Source: Neisseria sp. Marseille-Q6792 (GTDB taxonomy: Bacteria; Pseudomonadota; Gammaproteobacteria; Burkholderiales; Neisseriaceae). From it: a DNA stretch of 64,000 nucleotides. Position numbers and translations under genes: made by a program. Shown piece after piece: positions 38,518 through 47,700 of this stretch. The stretch covers positions 1,860,001 through 1,924,000 of the forward strand of contig NZ_OW969598.1 of the NCBI RefSeq assembly GCF_943181435.1, given 5' to 3'. The notes under the pieces are model-generated. The model was not told the origin of the DNA. It did no database searches and worked only from the letters and a program-made list of their open reading frames with translations. How positions within the stretch are numbered: position 1 is the first letter of the stretch; each line of letters starts with the position of its first letter.

Positions 38518-39188
38518 TTTTTACACAATTCCCACCGTTTCCCATCGTCCCCGACAATACCGTAATCTTGAAACCCGTCATTCCTGCGAAAAAGGCGGGC
38601 GTAGGATGTGCAGCGTGGGCATAGGGCAGGCTGCAAGGCAGGTGTAGGGCTGGCTGTAGGGTGGGCTTCAGCCCACCAATCCCTCCAATCCCTCCAACTC
38701 CTCCAATCCCTCCAATCCCTCCAATCCCTCCAACTCCGTCAATGTTATCCATCCTGCTCAATCCTACCGAAAACCGAAACCGCCGAATCTTACCGATTCT
38801 CCAAAAACCTTTGATGCGGTGAAATTGGTGGGCTGAAGCCCACCCTACAGCCCACCCTACGGCTCGCTGAAATTTCGTCATTCCCGCGCAGGCGGGAATC
38901 TAAGTTTGTCGGTGCGGAAACTTATCGGATAAAACGGTTTCTTTAGATTTTACGTTCTAGATTCCCGCCTGCGCGGGAATGACGGGATTTCAGTTTGCGG
39001 ATTGATTTGAAGTTGCAAAATCCCAACGGACCGGATTCCCGCTTTCGCGTTTCAAAGTTACGGCGTTATCGGAAAAACAGAAAATCAAAGCTGCGAGGAT
39101 TTATTTAAAACGACCGGATTTCAACGGATCGGATTTTCGCCTGCGCGGGCATAACGGTATAAATATTTCTATTTCAATCCAATATAAA
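38518..39188. repeat. Gene-free repeat region between tbpA and potD
   Basis: Besides the 9-base tandem array this gap holds the inverted GGTGGGCTGAAGCCCACC element, a dRS3 repeat and its RS block at about 38876-38984 (ATTCCCGCGCAGGCGGGAAT, then ATTCCCGCCTGCGCGGGAAT), and degenerate copies to about 39160. I see no supportable gene in it. Confidence 0.75.
38676..38738. repeat. Seven tandem 9-base units (CCAATCCCT and variants)
   Basis: Five CCAATCCCT units, one CCAACTCCT and one CCAACTCCG lie head to tail. They sit between two inverted copies of a GTAGGGTGGGCTTCAGCCCACC-like element (about 38657-38678 and 38829-38852). Confidence 0.85.
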
Positions 39189-39217
39189 ATGCCGTCCGAA
39201 CATTGTTCGGACGGCAT
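39189..39217 (-). terminator. Hairpin downstream of potD
   Basis: ATGCCGTCCGAAC pairs with GTTCGGACGGCAT. This resembles the uptake word but with CCGAA, so it is not an exact uptake sequence. A-rich DNA on the left and TTTTT on the right suit termination in both directions. Confidence 0.75.
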
Positions 39218-39232
39218 TTTTAATGCTTCAAA

Positions 39233-40375
39233 TCAGTTGGTGCCGACTTTGATTTTCTGCCACAGGCTGACCGACAGTTTTTTCGCATCCGTACTCATTT
39301 GCGGCATCACGAAACCGTCTTTCATATCCTGCTCGTTCGGGAAGATGGAACGGGTGTTCACCAACTCGGCAGGCATTTTTTCGCGCGCCGGTTTGCTGGC
39401 GGGGGCGAAGGTTACGGCGATGCCGTTTTTCGCCGCGATTTCGGGGTCGAGCGTGTAGTTGATGTATTTGTGGGCATTGGCGACGTTTTTCGCATCGGCG
39501 GGAATCAGCCAAGACTCAATCCAGAAGCCCATACCTTTCGGCGTCAACACTTCGATGCCGACGTTGTTTTTCACTTCTTCGGAACGTGCTTTCGCCAAGT
39601 TCAAATCGCCGCCGTTGCCTGCCGCCAGGCAGATGTCGCCGCGCGCCAGCTCGTCGATGATGGACGGGCTGAAACGTTTGACATCCGGACGGATAGACTT
39701 CAACACTTCCGCCGCCGCCTTCAAATCTTCAGGATTCGAGCCTTTGGGGTCTTTGCCCAAATAGTTCAGCAAAATCGGGAACATTTCGCTCGGGGTGTCC
39801 CACAGGGCGATGCCGCAGGATTTCAGTTTGTGGGTGTATTCAGGTTTGAACAGCAAATCCCAGCCGTTTTCGGGCAGCTTGCCGCCCAAAAGCTCTTTGC
39901 CTTTCGCCGTAATCGCAATCGTGTTCACGCCGGAGAAATAGGGGACGGCATACTGGTTGCCCGGGTCGGCGGTTTCCAGCATTTTCAAGAGTTCGGGATC
40001 GATGTTTTTATAGTTGGGAATCAGGTCTTTGTTGACTTTTTGATACGCGCCCGCCTCGATTTGGCGCGGCAGGAAGGCGATGCCCGGCACAACCAAATCG
40101 TAACCGGATTTGCCGGTCAGCATTTTGGCTTCCAGCGTTTCATTGTTTTCGTACAAGTCGTAAGTTAGCTTCAGATTGTTGGCTTTTTTAAAGTCTTCGA
40201 CCGTACTCTCATCAACATAGTTCGACCAGTTGTAGATGTTCAGAGTATCGGTGGCAGCGGCTTCGGCATTGGCAGCAGACGCAGCGTCTGCTTGAGGTTG
40301 CACGGCGTTTTTTTCGCTGCCGCCGCAGGCTGCCAGAGACAGCGCGGCCAAAACGGCTAATACGGATTTTTTCAT
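39233..40375 (-). CDS. potD: Spermidine/putrescine ABC transporter substrate-binding lipoprotein PotD
   Basis: Binds polyamines in the periplasm for an ABC importer. The 380 residues start with a lipoprotein signal (VLAALSLAACGG, cysteine 17), a low-complexity alanine-rich tether, then a periplasmic binding fold with LNIYNWSNYVDESTVEDF, LTGKSGYDLVVPG, YAVPYFSGVNTIAI and a C-terminal helix. No potABC genes lie nearby, so this is a stand-alone copy; the genus is known to have several. It converges on tbpA and is divergent from rpsT. Confidence 0.93.
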   Translation of the reverse strand: MKKSVLAVLAALSLAACGGSEKNAVQPQADAASAANAEAAATDTLNIYNWSNYVDESTVEDFKKANNLKLTYDLYENNETLEAKMLTGKSGYDLVVPGIAFLPRQIEAGAYQKVNKDLIPNYKNIDPELLKMLETADPGNQYAVPYFSGVNTIAITAKGKELLGGKLPENGWDLLFKPEYTHKLKSCGIALWDTPSEMFPILLNYLGKDPKGSNPEDLKAAAEVLKSIRPDVKRFSPSIIDELARGDICLAAGNGGDLNLAKARSEEVKNNVGIEVLTPKGMGFWIESWLIPADAKNVANAHKYINYTLDPEIAAKNGIAVTFAPASKPAREKMPAELVNTRSIFPNEQDMKDGFVMPQMSTDAKKLSVSLWQKIKVGTN

Positions 40376-40612
40376 ACGGGCAGATTCCTGATGAAAGAGG
40401 TTGGAAAAAAAAGAAATCCCCGCGCCCCATCGTTACCCCGGCGCAAGGTTTGGGCATTGTAAAGTAAATTTGTGCAAACTCAAAGCGATATTGGACTGAT
40501 TTTCCTAAAAAATTATCCTGTTTTTAAAAGGGGAGGAAAACGCTTGCCCGATTTTGCCGTTTTTTTGCGCTGTCAGGGTGTCCGACGGGCGGATAGAGAG
40601 AAAAGGCTTGCA

Positions 40613-40618
40613 TATAAT
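40613..40618 (+). promoter_or_regulatory. Predicted -10 element of rpsT
   Basis: TATAAT preceded by TTGCA lies 61 bases upstream of rpsT in a 303-base gap. No convincing -35 is seen. The rest of the gap (40376-40600) contains a T-rich stretch and no gene. Confidence 0.5.
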
Positions 40619-40678
40619 GTAAACCCCCTTTAAAATTGCGCGTTTACAGAATTTATTTTTCTTTCAGGAGATTCCAAT

Positions 40679-40942
40679 ATGGCAAACAGCGCACAAGCAC
40701 GCAAACGTGCCCGCCAGTCCGTCAAACAACGCGCCCACAACGCTAGCCTGCGTACCGCATTCCGCACCGCAGTGAAAAAAGTATTGAAAGCAGTCGAAGC
40801 AGGCGATAAAGCTGCCGCACAAGTGGTTTACCAAGAGTCTGTCAAAGTCATCGACCGCATCGCCGACAAAGGTGTGTTCCATAAAAACAAAGCGGCTCGC
40901 CACAAAAGCCGTCTGTCTGCAAAAGTAAAAGCCTTGGCTTGA
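40679..40942 (+). CDS. rpsT: 30S ribosomal protein S20
   Basis: An 87-residue, strongly basic helical protein that binds 16S rRNA early in 30S assembly. [20 protein letters not shown] at the start and the pattern [21 protein letters not shown] at the end are family signatures. The start follows CAGGAG. It is a single-gene unit ending in a strong terminator. Confidence 0.97.
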   Translation: MANSAQARKRARQSVKQRAHNASLRTAFRTAVKKVLKAVEAGDKAAAQVVYQESVKVIDRIADKGVFHKNKAARHKSRLSAKVKALA

Positions 40943-40950
40943 TTTTTGCA

Positions 40951-40972
40951 AAACCGCCAAGGCGGTTTTTTA
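40951..40972 (+). terminator. Terminator of rpsT
   Basis: AAAACCGCC and GGCGGTTTTTT form a hairpin with a two-base loop and a six-T tail, nine bases after the stop codon. Confidence 0.88.
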
Positions 40973-40984
40973 TATGTAATAAGC

Positions 40985-41019
40985 AAAAAACCCTGAGGCC
41001 TGACGGTTTCAGGGTTTTT
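40985..41019. terminator. Second hairpin between rpsT and the IS element
   Basis: AAAAAACCCTGA and TCAGGGTTTTT are inverted around GGCCTGACGGTT. With A-rich and T-rich flanks it could terminate on both strands. Confidence 0.7.
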
Positions 41020-41084
41020 GCATTGGGAAGGCCAAAGCTTAAAATATCGGAAAATGAACTGACCCCAAAAAGTTGGACATTTAA

Positions 41085-41563
41085 TCAAGCGGCTTTCAGG
41101 GACTGAATTCTGTACTGAACAGGGCTCAGTCCTTTTAATTTCAACTTGATTCTATCGTTGTTGTAGTAACGGATATATTCGTGCAGTGCCACTTCCAATT
41201 CGGTAACGGAATCATATTTGCACGTATGGAAACATTCCGATTTCAACGTTCCGAAGAAACTTTCCATTGCCGCATTGTCCAAGCAGTTTCCCTTGCGGGA
41301 CATACTCTGAACCAGACCGTTGTCTTTCAACTGCTTTTGATAAAAAACATCTGATGTTGCCAACCTTGATCCGAATGCAGTATCGGCTTTTCAGACGCTC
41401 CCAGTTTCTCCAGCGTACCTTTCAGCATCTCGCCGACCAAATTGAAAGTCGGGCGGGTTTGAATACGGTAACTGACGATTTCCCCGTTAAACAAATCCAT
41501 AATCGGAGAAAGGTATATCTTTTCTCCGCGTGGCAGTCCGAGAATCTCCAACAGCAGTTTCAA
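41085..41563 (-). pseudogene. Truncated, frameshifted IS3-family transposase OrfB
   Basis: Two overlapping frames (41327-41563 and 41085-41363) together give only the last 165 residues of an integrase-type DDE transposase, normally about 280. The second aspartate is in HSDQGWQH and the catalytic glutamate in DNAAMESFFGTLKSE; the first aspartate region is missing. The junction lies in a short GLPRG stretch where the N-terminal domain appears deleted and joined to the core. A frameshift near 41340 separates the two parts. Confidence 0.88.
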
Positions 41564-41577
41564 CGGATGGCATTGCC

Positions 41578-42117
41578 TTAACCCTGCGACGAGTTGCGTT
41601 CTTTCTGCCGCACTTCTTTCCCATGAATTAAGGCATCGAGCTTTTTTAGGGCAGCCATTTCCGCTTTAAGGCAAGCCAATTCCGTAAGCAGTTCTTCCTT
41701 GGTTTTCAGATAGTCGGCTTTTTTCGTTTGCGGCGGATGCTGTTTTTTCACGGGCTTTCTTCCTTTGGGTTTGGGCTTTAAACCGTTAATACCATTCAAA
41801 CGGTAGAGGCGCAACCATTGCAGCAAGATGGAGCAGTCGGGCAGATTCAGTTGGTCTGCGGCAGCTTTTTGGGACATTTCCTGCTCCGTCACCAGGCGGA
41901 TTGCCTCAAGTTTGTATTCGACCGAATATTTTGTCGTATGCTTTCTGCGTTTGATGCCGCTCTCACCGTGTAATCTGTATCTTGTCACCCATTTGCGTAC
42001 CAATGAATTGGAAATGGAAAAATGGTTTGCTGTTCTTGTGCTGCCGTTCCCTGCCAAATAGTATTGGACGACGGCAAGTCGGAATTCATCTGAACATTTT
42101 GCCATAAAAAACTGCAC
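41578..42117 (-). CDS. IS3-family OrfA (DNA-binding helix-turn-helix protein)
   Basis: A 179-residue protein with two helix-turn-helix units (LAVVQYYLAGNGSTRTANHF and EAIRLVTEQEMSQKAAADQL) and a C-terminal leucine-rich coiled coil (TKEELLTELACLKAEMAALKKL). This matches OrfA of IS150-group elements, which binds the element ends and is normally fused to OrfB by a -1 frameshift. It looks intact. Confidence 0.9.
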   Translation of the reverse strand: MQFFMAKCSDEFRLAVVQYYLAGNGSTRTANHFSISNSLVRKWVTRYRLHGESGIKRRKHTTKYSVEYKLEAIRLVTEQEMSQKAAADQLNLPDCSILLQWLRLYRLNGINGLKPKPKGRKPVKKQHPPQTKKADYLKTKEELLTELACLKAEMAALKKLDALIHGKEVRQKERNSSQG

Positions 42118-42160
42118 CTCCTAAAGTCGGTAAGGTGTCCAACTTTTGGGGTGCAGTTCA

Positions 42161-42284
42161 TTTTTTTTGGTGTACCCCATTTTTCAACATAATCGTCCCA
42201 TTCTTTTGTACCTCTTTCAGGAACTTCCGCAAAATACGAACTGTGTGCATAACAATAACCTTTACAATTATCGTATTCTGACAC
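42161..42284 (-). pseudogene. 5' fragment of a small gene cut by the IS element
   Basis: The frame starting at 42284 on the minus strand reads MSEYDNCKGYCYAHSSYF, then a tail with EWDDYVEKWGTPKK, about 41 codons, before entering the right end of the IS element. No continuation is found beyond the left end of the element. The peptide looks like a real protein start (acidic, cysteine pair) but I cannot name it. The rest of the gap to 42497 is AT-rich with no gene. Confidence 0.5.
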
Positions 42285-42497
42285 TTTGTTATTTCCTAAT
42301 AAAAAAGCTGTGTTTTAGTAATCTGTTGATTTCAATTATTTGCAAGGGAAAAGACAATTATTTTTCGGTTAGGAAGATACCTATCCTATTGAATACATTG
42401 AATTGAAGTTAAATACGCCTATCAACACTATATTAAAACATAGCCATATATATATTAAGTACCTGCTCTTTATGAGCTTTTTTAGGAAAGGAAGATC

Positions 42498-42701
42498 ATG
42501 GAAATTGAAAAATGGTTCAATAGCGAAGTCTTGCCCAAATTTGATGGACAGGATATAGAATACATGCGTGCATACCACACCCTGCCAAAGTTGGGAGATG
42601 CACTTAAGGTTACACTTGAGGTCGCCAACTATGCCTATACACGCGAATTTTCCGTGTTTATAGACCACGACGGAAGTCTAGCTTTTAAGCGAAGACAATA
42701 A
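42498..42701 (+). CDS. Small hypothetical protein
   Basis: A 67-residue soluble protein, MEIEKWFNSEVLPKF at the start and FSVFIDHDGSLAFKRRQ at the end, with no signal or membrane segment. I do not recognise a family. It has a good AGGAAAGGA ribosome site and its own terminator, so it is probably expressed. Confidence 0.55.
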   Translation: MEIEKWFNSEVLPKFDGQDIEYMRAYHTLPKLGDALKVTLEVANYAYTREFSVFIDHDGSLAFKRRQ

Positions 42702-42705
42702 CCGA

Positions 42706-42727
42706 AAAGACCGCCTCGGCGGTCTTT
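42706..42727 (+). terminator. Terminator after the small hypothetical gene
   Basis: AAAGACCGCC and GGCGGTCTTT form a stem of ten with a two-base loop, followed by CTTG. It sits between a + strand gene and the minus strand PIN gene. Confidence 0.8.
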
Positions 42728-42752
42728 CTTGTGTACACAGTTTTTGTATTTG

Positions 42753-43139
42753 TCAGCTTGATGCGTTGACAACTCTAATTCCATACTGCGGAATATATTC
42801 ATCGACAGTCATCAGTTCAAAGCCTTCCGCTTGGGTTTGTGCAATCAACATCCTATCGAAAGGGTCTTTGTGTATCTCCGGAAGGCTTCCAGCCTGTTTT
42901 GCATGAAACAGACCTATAGGCAGCATTCCAAAATCCTCTTCTTGAAGCACATCAAAAAACTCGTCCGGTAATTTCAACAACCCCTTGTTCTGCTTGATGG
43001 AAATTTCCCAAATACTTGCTGCACTGACAAAGATCACATTTCTCGGATTTTCTATCAGTTTGCGTGCAGATGTCCCCAGTTTCTTGTCATCCAATAACCA
43101 CCACAGCAAAGCATGGGTATCAAGCAGAATCTTTCTCAC
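42753..43139 (-). CDS. PIN-domain toxin (VapC-like)
   Basis: A 128-residue PIN-fold ribonuclease with the acidic metal-binding residues in LLDTHALLWW (first Asp), AASIWEISIK (Glu), KDPFDRMLIAQ and LMTVDEYI (further Asp). It matches the toxin of a type II toxin-antitoxin pair that would cut RNA when free of its antitoxin. It overlaps the antitoxin gene upstream by four bases, so the two are translationally coupled. Confidence 0.88.
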   Translation of the reverse strand: MRKILLDTHALLWWLLDDKKLGTSARKLIENPRNVIFVSAASIWEISIKQNKGLLKLPDEFFDVLQEEDFGMLPIGLFHAKQAGSLPEIHKDPFDRMLIAQTQAEGFELMTVDEYIPQYGIRVVNASS

Positions 43140-43393
43140 AGAGCCGACTCCTCAAATAAAGCTGCCGTTTCATTGTCATTCTCAAGAATACGTGAAATAT
43201 CCGTATTTTCCATATGACTGAATTTTTTCAACCTTCCTGCATTTCGTGCCGGTTTTTCAATACCGGTTAGTTGGACGCAAGGCTTACCTGCCTTCGCAAT
43301 AATAACGATTTCCCCTGCTTCTGCTCTTTGAATCAATTGACTCAAATTGGTTTTTGCCTGATGAATATTTGCTTGAAACATAACACTTCTCAT
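43136..43393 (-). CDS. Phd/YefM-family antitoxin
   Basis: An 85-residue protein with the N-terminal Phd/YefM DNA-binding fold (NIHQAKTNLSQLIQRAEAGE, IVIIAKAGKPCVQL) and an acidic C-terminal tail (DISRILENDNETAALFEESAL) that would bind and block the PIN toxin. It lies upstream in the operon, the usual order for autorepressed pairs. Confidence 0.88.
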   Translation of the reverse strand: MRSVMFQANIHQAKTNLSQLIQRAEAGEIVIIAKAGKPCVQLTGIEKPARNAGRLKKFSHMENTDISRILENDNETAALFEESAL

Positions 43394-44095
43394 GATTAGC
43401 TAACTTGACTAATATACATCATTACCAAGATTTTGGGAATCTCATTACATATATTTGATTATATCCGCTGTTTTATTCACACCTTGCTATTTAGTAACAA
43501 TCTGTAGATTACCATTAAACAGCACTAAACAAAACAACCGCCGTAATAGAGGGAATAGAGAGCTGTTTTGTCTAGTGTAAATTTATCTTAAGTAATCAAC
43601 GGATCGTTAAAACACAGCCAAATATATTTAAAGTTTTAAATATTGTAGTAATAACAACAAAGACAGAAAGAAGCTTCAGCTACTGAAACCATGCAAACTG
43701 CACTTTTCAGACTCAGTTACAGACTTGTTAAGCGGATAGGTATTTTAGCAGCATTGTCTTTTAAACTGCCAAATTTCTCCGCGTTTGTATTATTGAAAAA
43801 AACGTTGTGATTGGCTTTTGTTTTGTTTGACTTTCAAAAAACCAACGGTAAAATTAACAGAAATATGCAAAACTGGGTAGAGATGCTGAAGATGATGCGT
43901 TCCTTGCTTATTTGGGCTTCGAAGAATCTGATCAGTTCTCACACACTTTTTCTGAGAAGTCTGTTAACACCAATTTTCGAGACTTTCTGTATTCTGCCCT
44001 ACCTCAGAAAATAGACTATGACTCAATTTTGTCTGAATGAAACTCCATAGAAACATTACAAACCCCTAAAGGATATGTTCTAGGTGGACAATCTG
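43394..44095. other. AT-rich stretch with gene debris
   Basis: About 700 bases with no intact gene. On the + strand between about 43858 and 44029 one frame encodes a credible acidic fragment (KLGRDAEDDAFLAYLGF, then a part ending DYDSILSE and a stop), which may be the remnant of a lost gene. I cannot name it. The rest holds no recognisable element. Confidence 0.45.
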
Positions 44096-44275
44096 CGGTT
44101 CTAAATGCAGGGTCTTTGGCAAAGAGTTTGTATAGCTCTAGTTCATCCCGGTGGCATTCGCTCATCACATCGCGCAAAATGGCTTGGAAAGCCAATTCAC
44201 GGGTATGAATATCCGAGTTATTTTGGTATTTCTGCTCAAAGTCTTTATGGCTACGGATGCGTTCTGCAATATTGA
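44096..44275 (-). pseudogene. C-terminal fragment of type I restriction subunit HsdR
   Basis: Read on the minus strand, about 60 uninterrupted codons encode FINIAERIRSHKDFEQKYQ, ELAFQAILRDVM and DELELYKLFAKDPAF. This matches the helical tail of HsdR-type restriction subunits. Both ends are missing; an IS1016-like element begins 14 bases to the right. It is a relic of a restriction locus. Confidence 0.6.
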
Positions 44276-44288
44276 TAAAAAAACTTTT

Positions 44289-44631
44289 GGGGCTGTACTA
44301 GATAACCAGACCAAATTCCCATTAACTAATTGTCTTCAAATCTGAATTTTAGATTCTATTTCACTGTTGTTAAAACGCTATTCACATTCCTTTAAATACG
44401 GTCCAAAATGCTCTTTGGGAATGCTATTAAACTTGAGCAAATGGCTAAATTCACTGACATCAAGTACATCATAACTACGAAAGGTATCCGTATACACAAT
44501 GCCATCAGGCTTAACTTTCTCTCGGATAATCGGCAATAATGTTGCTGATTGCGCATTAGGGACAACGACGGTATAAACCTTGCCATTTCGTTCGAATGGG
44601 ATTTTTAACCGTTATCTAGTACAGTCCCTAA
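44289..44631 (-). mobile_element. Internally deleted IS1016-like element (IS1595 family)
   Basis: Ends are GGGGCTGTACTAGATAAC on the left and GTTATCTAGTACAGTCCCTA on the right, an inverted pair. Between them, on the minus strand, lies a transposase fragment (VYTVVVPNAQSATLLPIIR, then GIVYTDTFRSYDVLDVSEF) with the central DDE-type region. Complete IS1016 is about twice as long, so this copy of 343 bases is defective. It stops 34 bases before the tpsA promoter. Confidence 0.8.
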
Positions 44632-44664
44632 TTTAATAAACAAATGGCAGTAAAACGGCGGTAA

Positions 44665-44693
44665 TTGACTCGCCAAAATCCTTGATCTAGAAT
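44665..44693 (+). promoter_or_regulatory. Predicted tpsA promoter
   Basis: TTGACT (44665-44670), 17-base spacer, TAGAAT (44688-44693), with the ATG 56 bases downstream. A diverged copy of this region lies upstream of the mini-ORF at 54766. Confidence 0.65.
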
Positions 44694-44748
44694 GGTTAGA
44701 CTATCCAATTTTTTGTAATAACTCTATAAAAATCAAAGAACTAAAATC

Positions 44749-47700
44749 ATGAATAAAACTCTCTATCGTGTGATTTTCAACCGCAAACGTGGGGCTGTGG
44801 TAGCCGTTGCTGAAACTACCAAGCGCGAGGGTAAAAGCTGTGCCGATAGTGATTCAGGCGGCACTCATGTGAAATCTGTTCCTTTTGGTACTACTCATGC
44901 ACCTATTTGTCGTTCAAATATCTTTTCTTTTTCTTTATTAGGCTTTTCTTTATGTTTGGCTTTAGGTACGGCCAATATTGCTTTTGCTGATGGCATTATT
45001 GCTGATAAAGCTGCTCCTAAAACCCAACAAGCCACGATCCTGCAAACAGGTAACGGCATACCGCAGGTCAATATTCAAACCCCTACTTCGGCAGGGGTTT
45101 CTGTTAATCAATATGCCCAGTTTGATGTGGGTAATCGCGGGGCGATTTTAAACAACAGTCGCAGCAACACCCAAACACAGCTAGGCGGTTGGATTCAAGG
45201 CAATCCTTGGTTAGCAAGGGGCGAAGCACGTGTGGTTGTAAACCAAATCAACAGCAGCCATTCTTCACAACTGAATGGCTATATTGAAGTGGGCGGACGA
45301 CGTGCAGAAGTCGTTATTGCCAATCCGGCAGGGATTGCAGTCGATGGCGGAGGTTTTATCAATGCTTCCCGTGCCACTTTGACGACAGGCCAACCGCAAT
45401 ATCAAGCAGGAGACCTTAGCGGCTTTAAGATAAGGCAAGGCAATGTTGTAATCGCCGGACAAGGTTTGGATGCCCGTGATACCGATTTCACGCAGATATT
45501 GAGCCATGTGGTTAAGATTGATGGGCCTGTGTGGGGTAAAGATGTGCGTGTGTCGGCAGGGAAAAATGATGTCTCAGCTGATGGCTCTATCCGGTCTTCA
45601 CACTCCCCTGCTACGAATATAAATTTCGACAACTCACTGTATGCCATCGATACAGGGGCATTGGGCGGTATGTATGCCGGTAAGATCACCCTGATCAGCA
45701 CTGATCGTGATGCATCCGTGCGCAATCAGGGGCAATGGTTTGCCTCAGCCGGCAATGTGGCAGTGAATGCTGAGGGTAAACTGGTCAACACAGGCATGAT
45801 TGCAGCGACGGGAGAAAATCATGCGGTTTCACTTCATGCCCGCAATGTTCATAATAGCGGTACGGTTGCCTCACAGGATGATGCCAATATTCACAGCCAG
45901 ACGCTGGACAATTCAGGTACGGTCTTATCCTCAGGTCAATTGACTGTCCGTAATTTAGGCCGTCTGAAAAACCATAACAACGGTACGATCCAGGCTGCCC
46001 GCTTAGATATGTCAACAGGTGGTTTGGATAACACAGGTAATATTACTCAAACAGGTTCACAAGCATTGGATTTGGTATCTGCCGGCAAATTCGATAACAG
46101 TGGCAAGATTGGTGTAAGTGACGTTCCACAGACCGGTTTGAATCCCAATCCATCAGTCATACCACAGATTCCGAGTACTGCAACAGGTTCAGGCAGCAGC
46201 ACTGTCTCGGTATCTAAGCCTGGTTCAAACAATCCCGTTTCACCTACAGCACCTGCAAAAAACTACGCCGTAGGACGCATTCAAACAACAGGAGCATTTG
46301 ACAATGCAGGATCAATCAATGCAGGTGGGCAAATTGACATTGCCGCCCAAAACGGTTTGGAAAATTCGGGTAGTCTGAATGCGGCTAAACTACGAGTATC
46401 AGGCGATTCATTTAACAATACGGTAAAAGGCAAACTCCAGGCACACGATCTGGCTGTTAACACTCAAACTGCTAAAAACAGCGGTCACTTATTAACTCAA
46501 ACCGGCAAGATTGACAACCGTGAACTGCATAATGCCGGAGAAATTGCCGCCAACAATCTGACACTCATTCATTCGGGCCGCTTGAGCAATGATAAAAAAG
46601 GCAATATTCGAGCTGCACATTTACAGCTTGATACCGCTGGTTTACATAATGCAGGTAACATTCTTGCCGATAGTGGAACCGTTACCACCAAGAATAATCT
46701 TCGCAATACAGGAAAAGTTTCTGTTGCACGACTGAATACCGAAGGTCAGGCTCTAGATAATACGCACGGACATATAGAGGCTGAAACGGTTAACATCCAA
46801 AGTCAGCAACTGACTAACCAAAGCGGCCATATTACTGCTACCGAACAACTGACTATCAATAGTCGAAATGTAGACAACCAAAACGGCAAACTCCTATCTG
46901 CAAACCAAGCACAATTAGCTGTTTCAGACGGCCTAAACAACCAACATGGTGAAATTGCCACCAACCGGCAGTTGTCTATTCACGATAAAAATCAAAACAC
47001 TTTGGCGTTAAACAATGCGGATGGCACGATTCAATCTGCCGGTAATGTATCGCTACAAGCCAAATCACTCGCCAACAATGGCACATTAACAGCCGGTAAC
47101 AAACTGGATATTGCTTTGGCGGACGATTTCGTCGTAGAGCGCGACCTCACTGCAGGCAAACAATTAAATCTAAGCATAAAAGGCCGTCTGAAAAATACCC
47201 ATACCCTACAAGCAGGCCATACGCTCAAACTCAATGCCGGCAATATAGATAACCAAGTTACAGGCAAAATTATTGGCGGAGAACAAGCGGACATCACATC
47301 CGAACAGCATGTTGACAACAGGGGCTTGATCAACAGCGACGGTTTGACCCACATCGGTGCAGGTCAAACCCTGACCAACACCGGGACAGGCAAAATCTAT
47401 GGCAACCATATTGCCCTGGACGCGCAAATACTGCTTAACCGGGAAGAAACGACGGAAGGCAGTACCAAAGCGGGGGCAATAGCTGCAAGGAAACGTTTGG
47501 ATATTGGAGCGAAAGAGATTCATAACCAAGAAGGTGCCCTACTATCCAGCGAAGGTATTTTTGCCGTAGGTAATCGACTGGATGAACAACATCATGCGGC
47601 AGGCATGGCCGATACCTTTGTTAATGGCAGTGCCGGTTTGGAAGTACAAGGTGATGCATTGATGTTTGTTCGGAATATGCAGAATATCAATAATCACTTT

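Larger units (their letters stand above)
41055..42160 (-). mobile_element. IS3-family (IS150-like) element, internally deleted
   Basis: A 1106-base element bounded by imperfect inverted ends: TGAACTGACCCCAAAAAGTTGG on the left, and the complement of TGAACTGCACCCCAAAAGTT on the right. It encodes a complete OrfA (41578-42117, minus) and a broken OrfB (41085-41563, minus). OrfB lacks its first part including the first catalytic aspartate, so the element cannot move by itself. The left end of a second copy begins at 63808 in the same orientation. Confidence 0.9.

Noticed and set aside
38507..38881. A glycine-isoleucine-rich minus-strand frame (GGIGGIGG)
   Set aside because: It is the translation of the 9-base tandem array and neighbouring repeats.
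43811..44014. A 67-codon + strand frame (MAFVLFDFQKTNGK)
   Set aside because: A different frame over the same DNA encodes a more protein-like acidic fragment, so this frame is probably not used.
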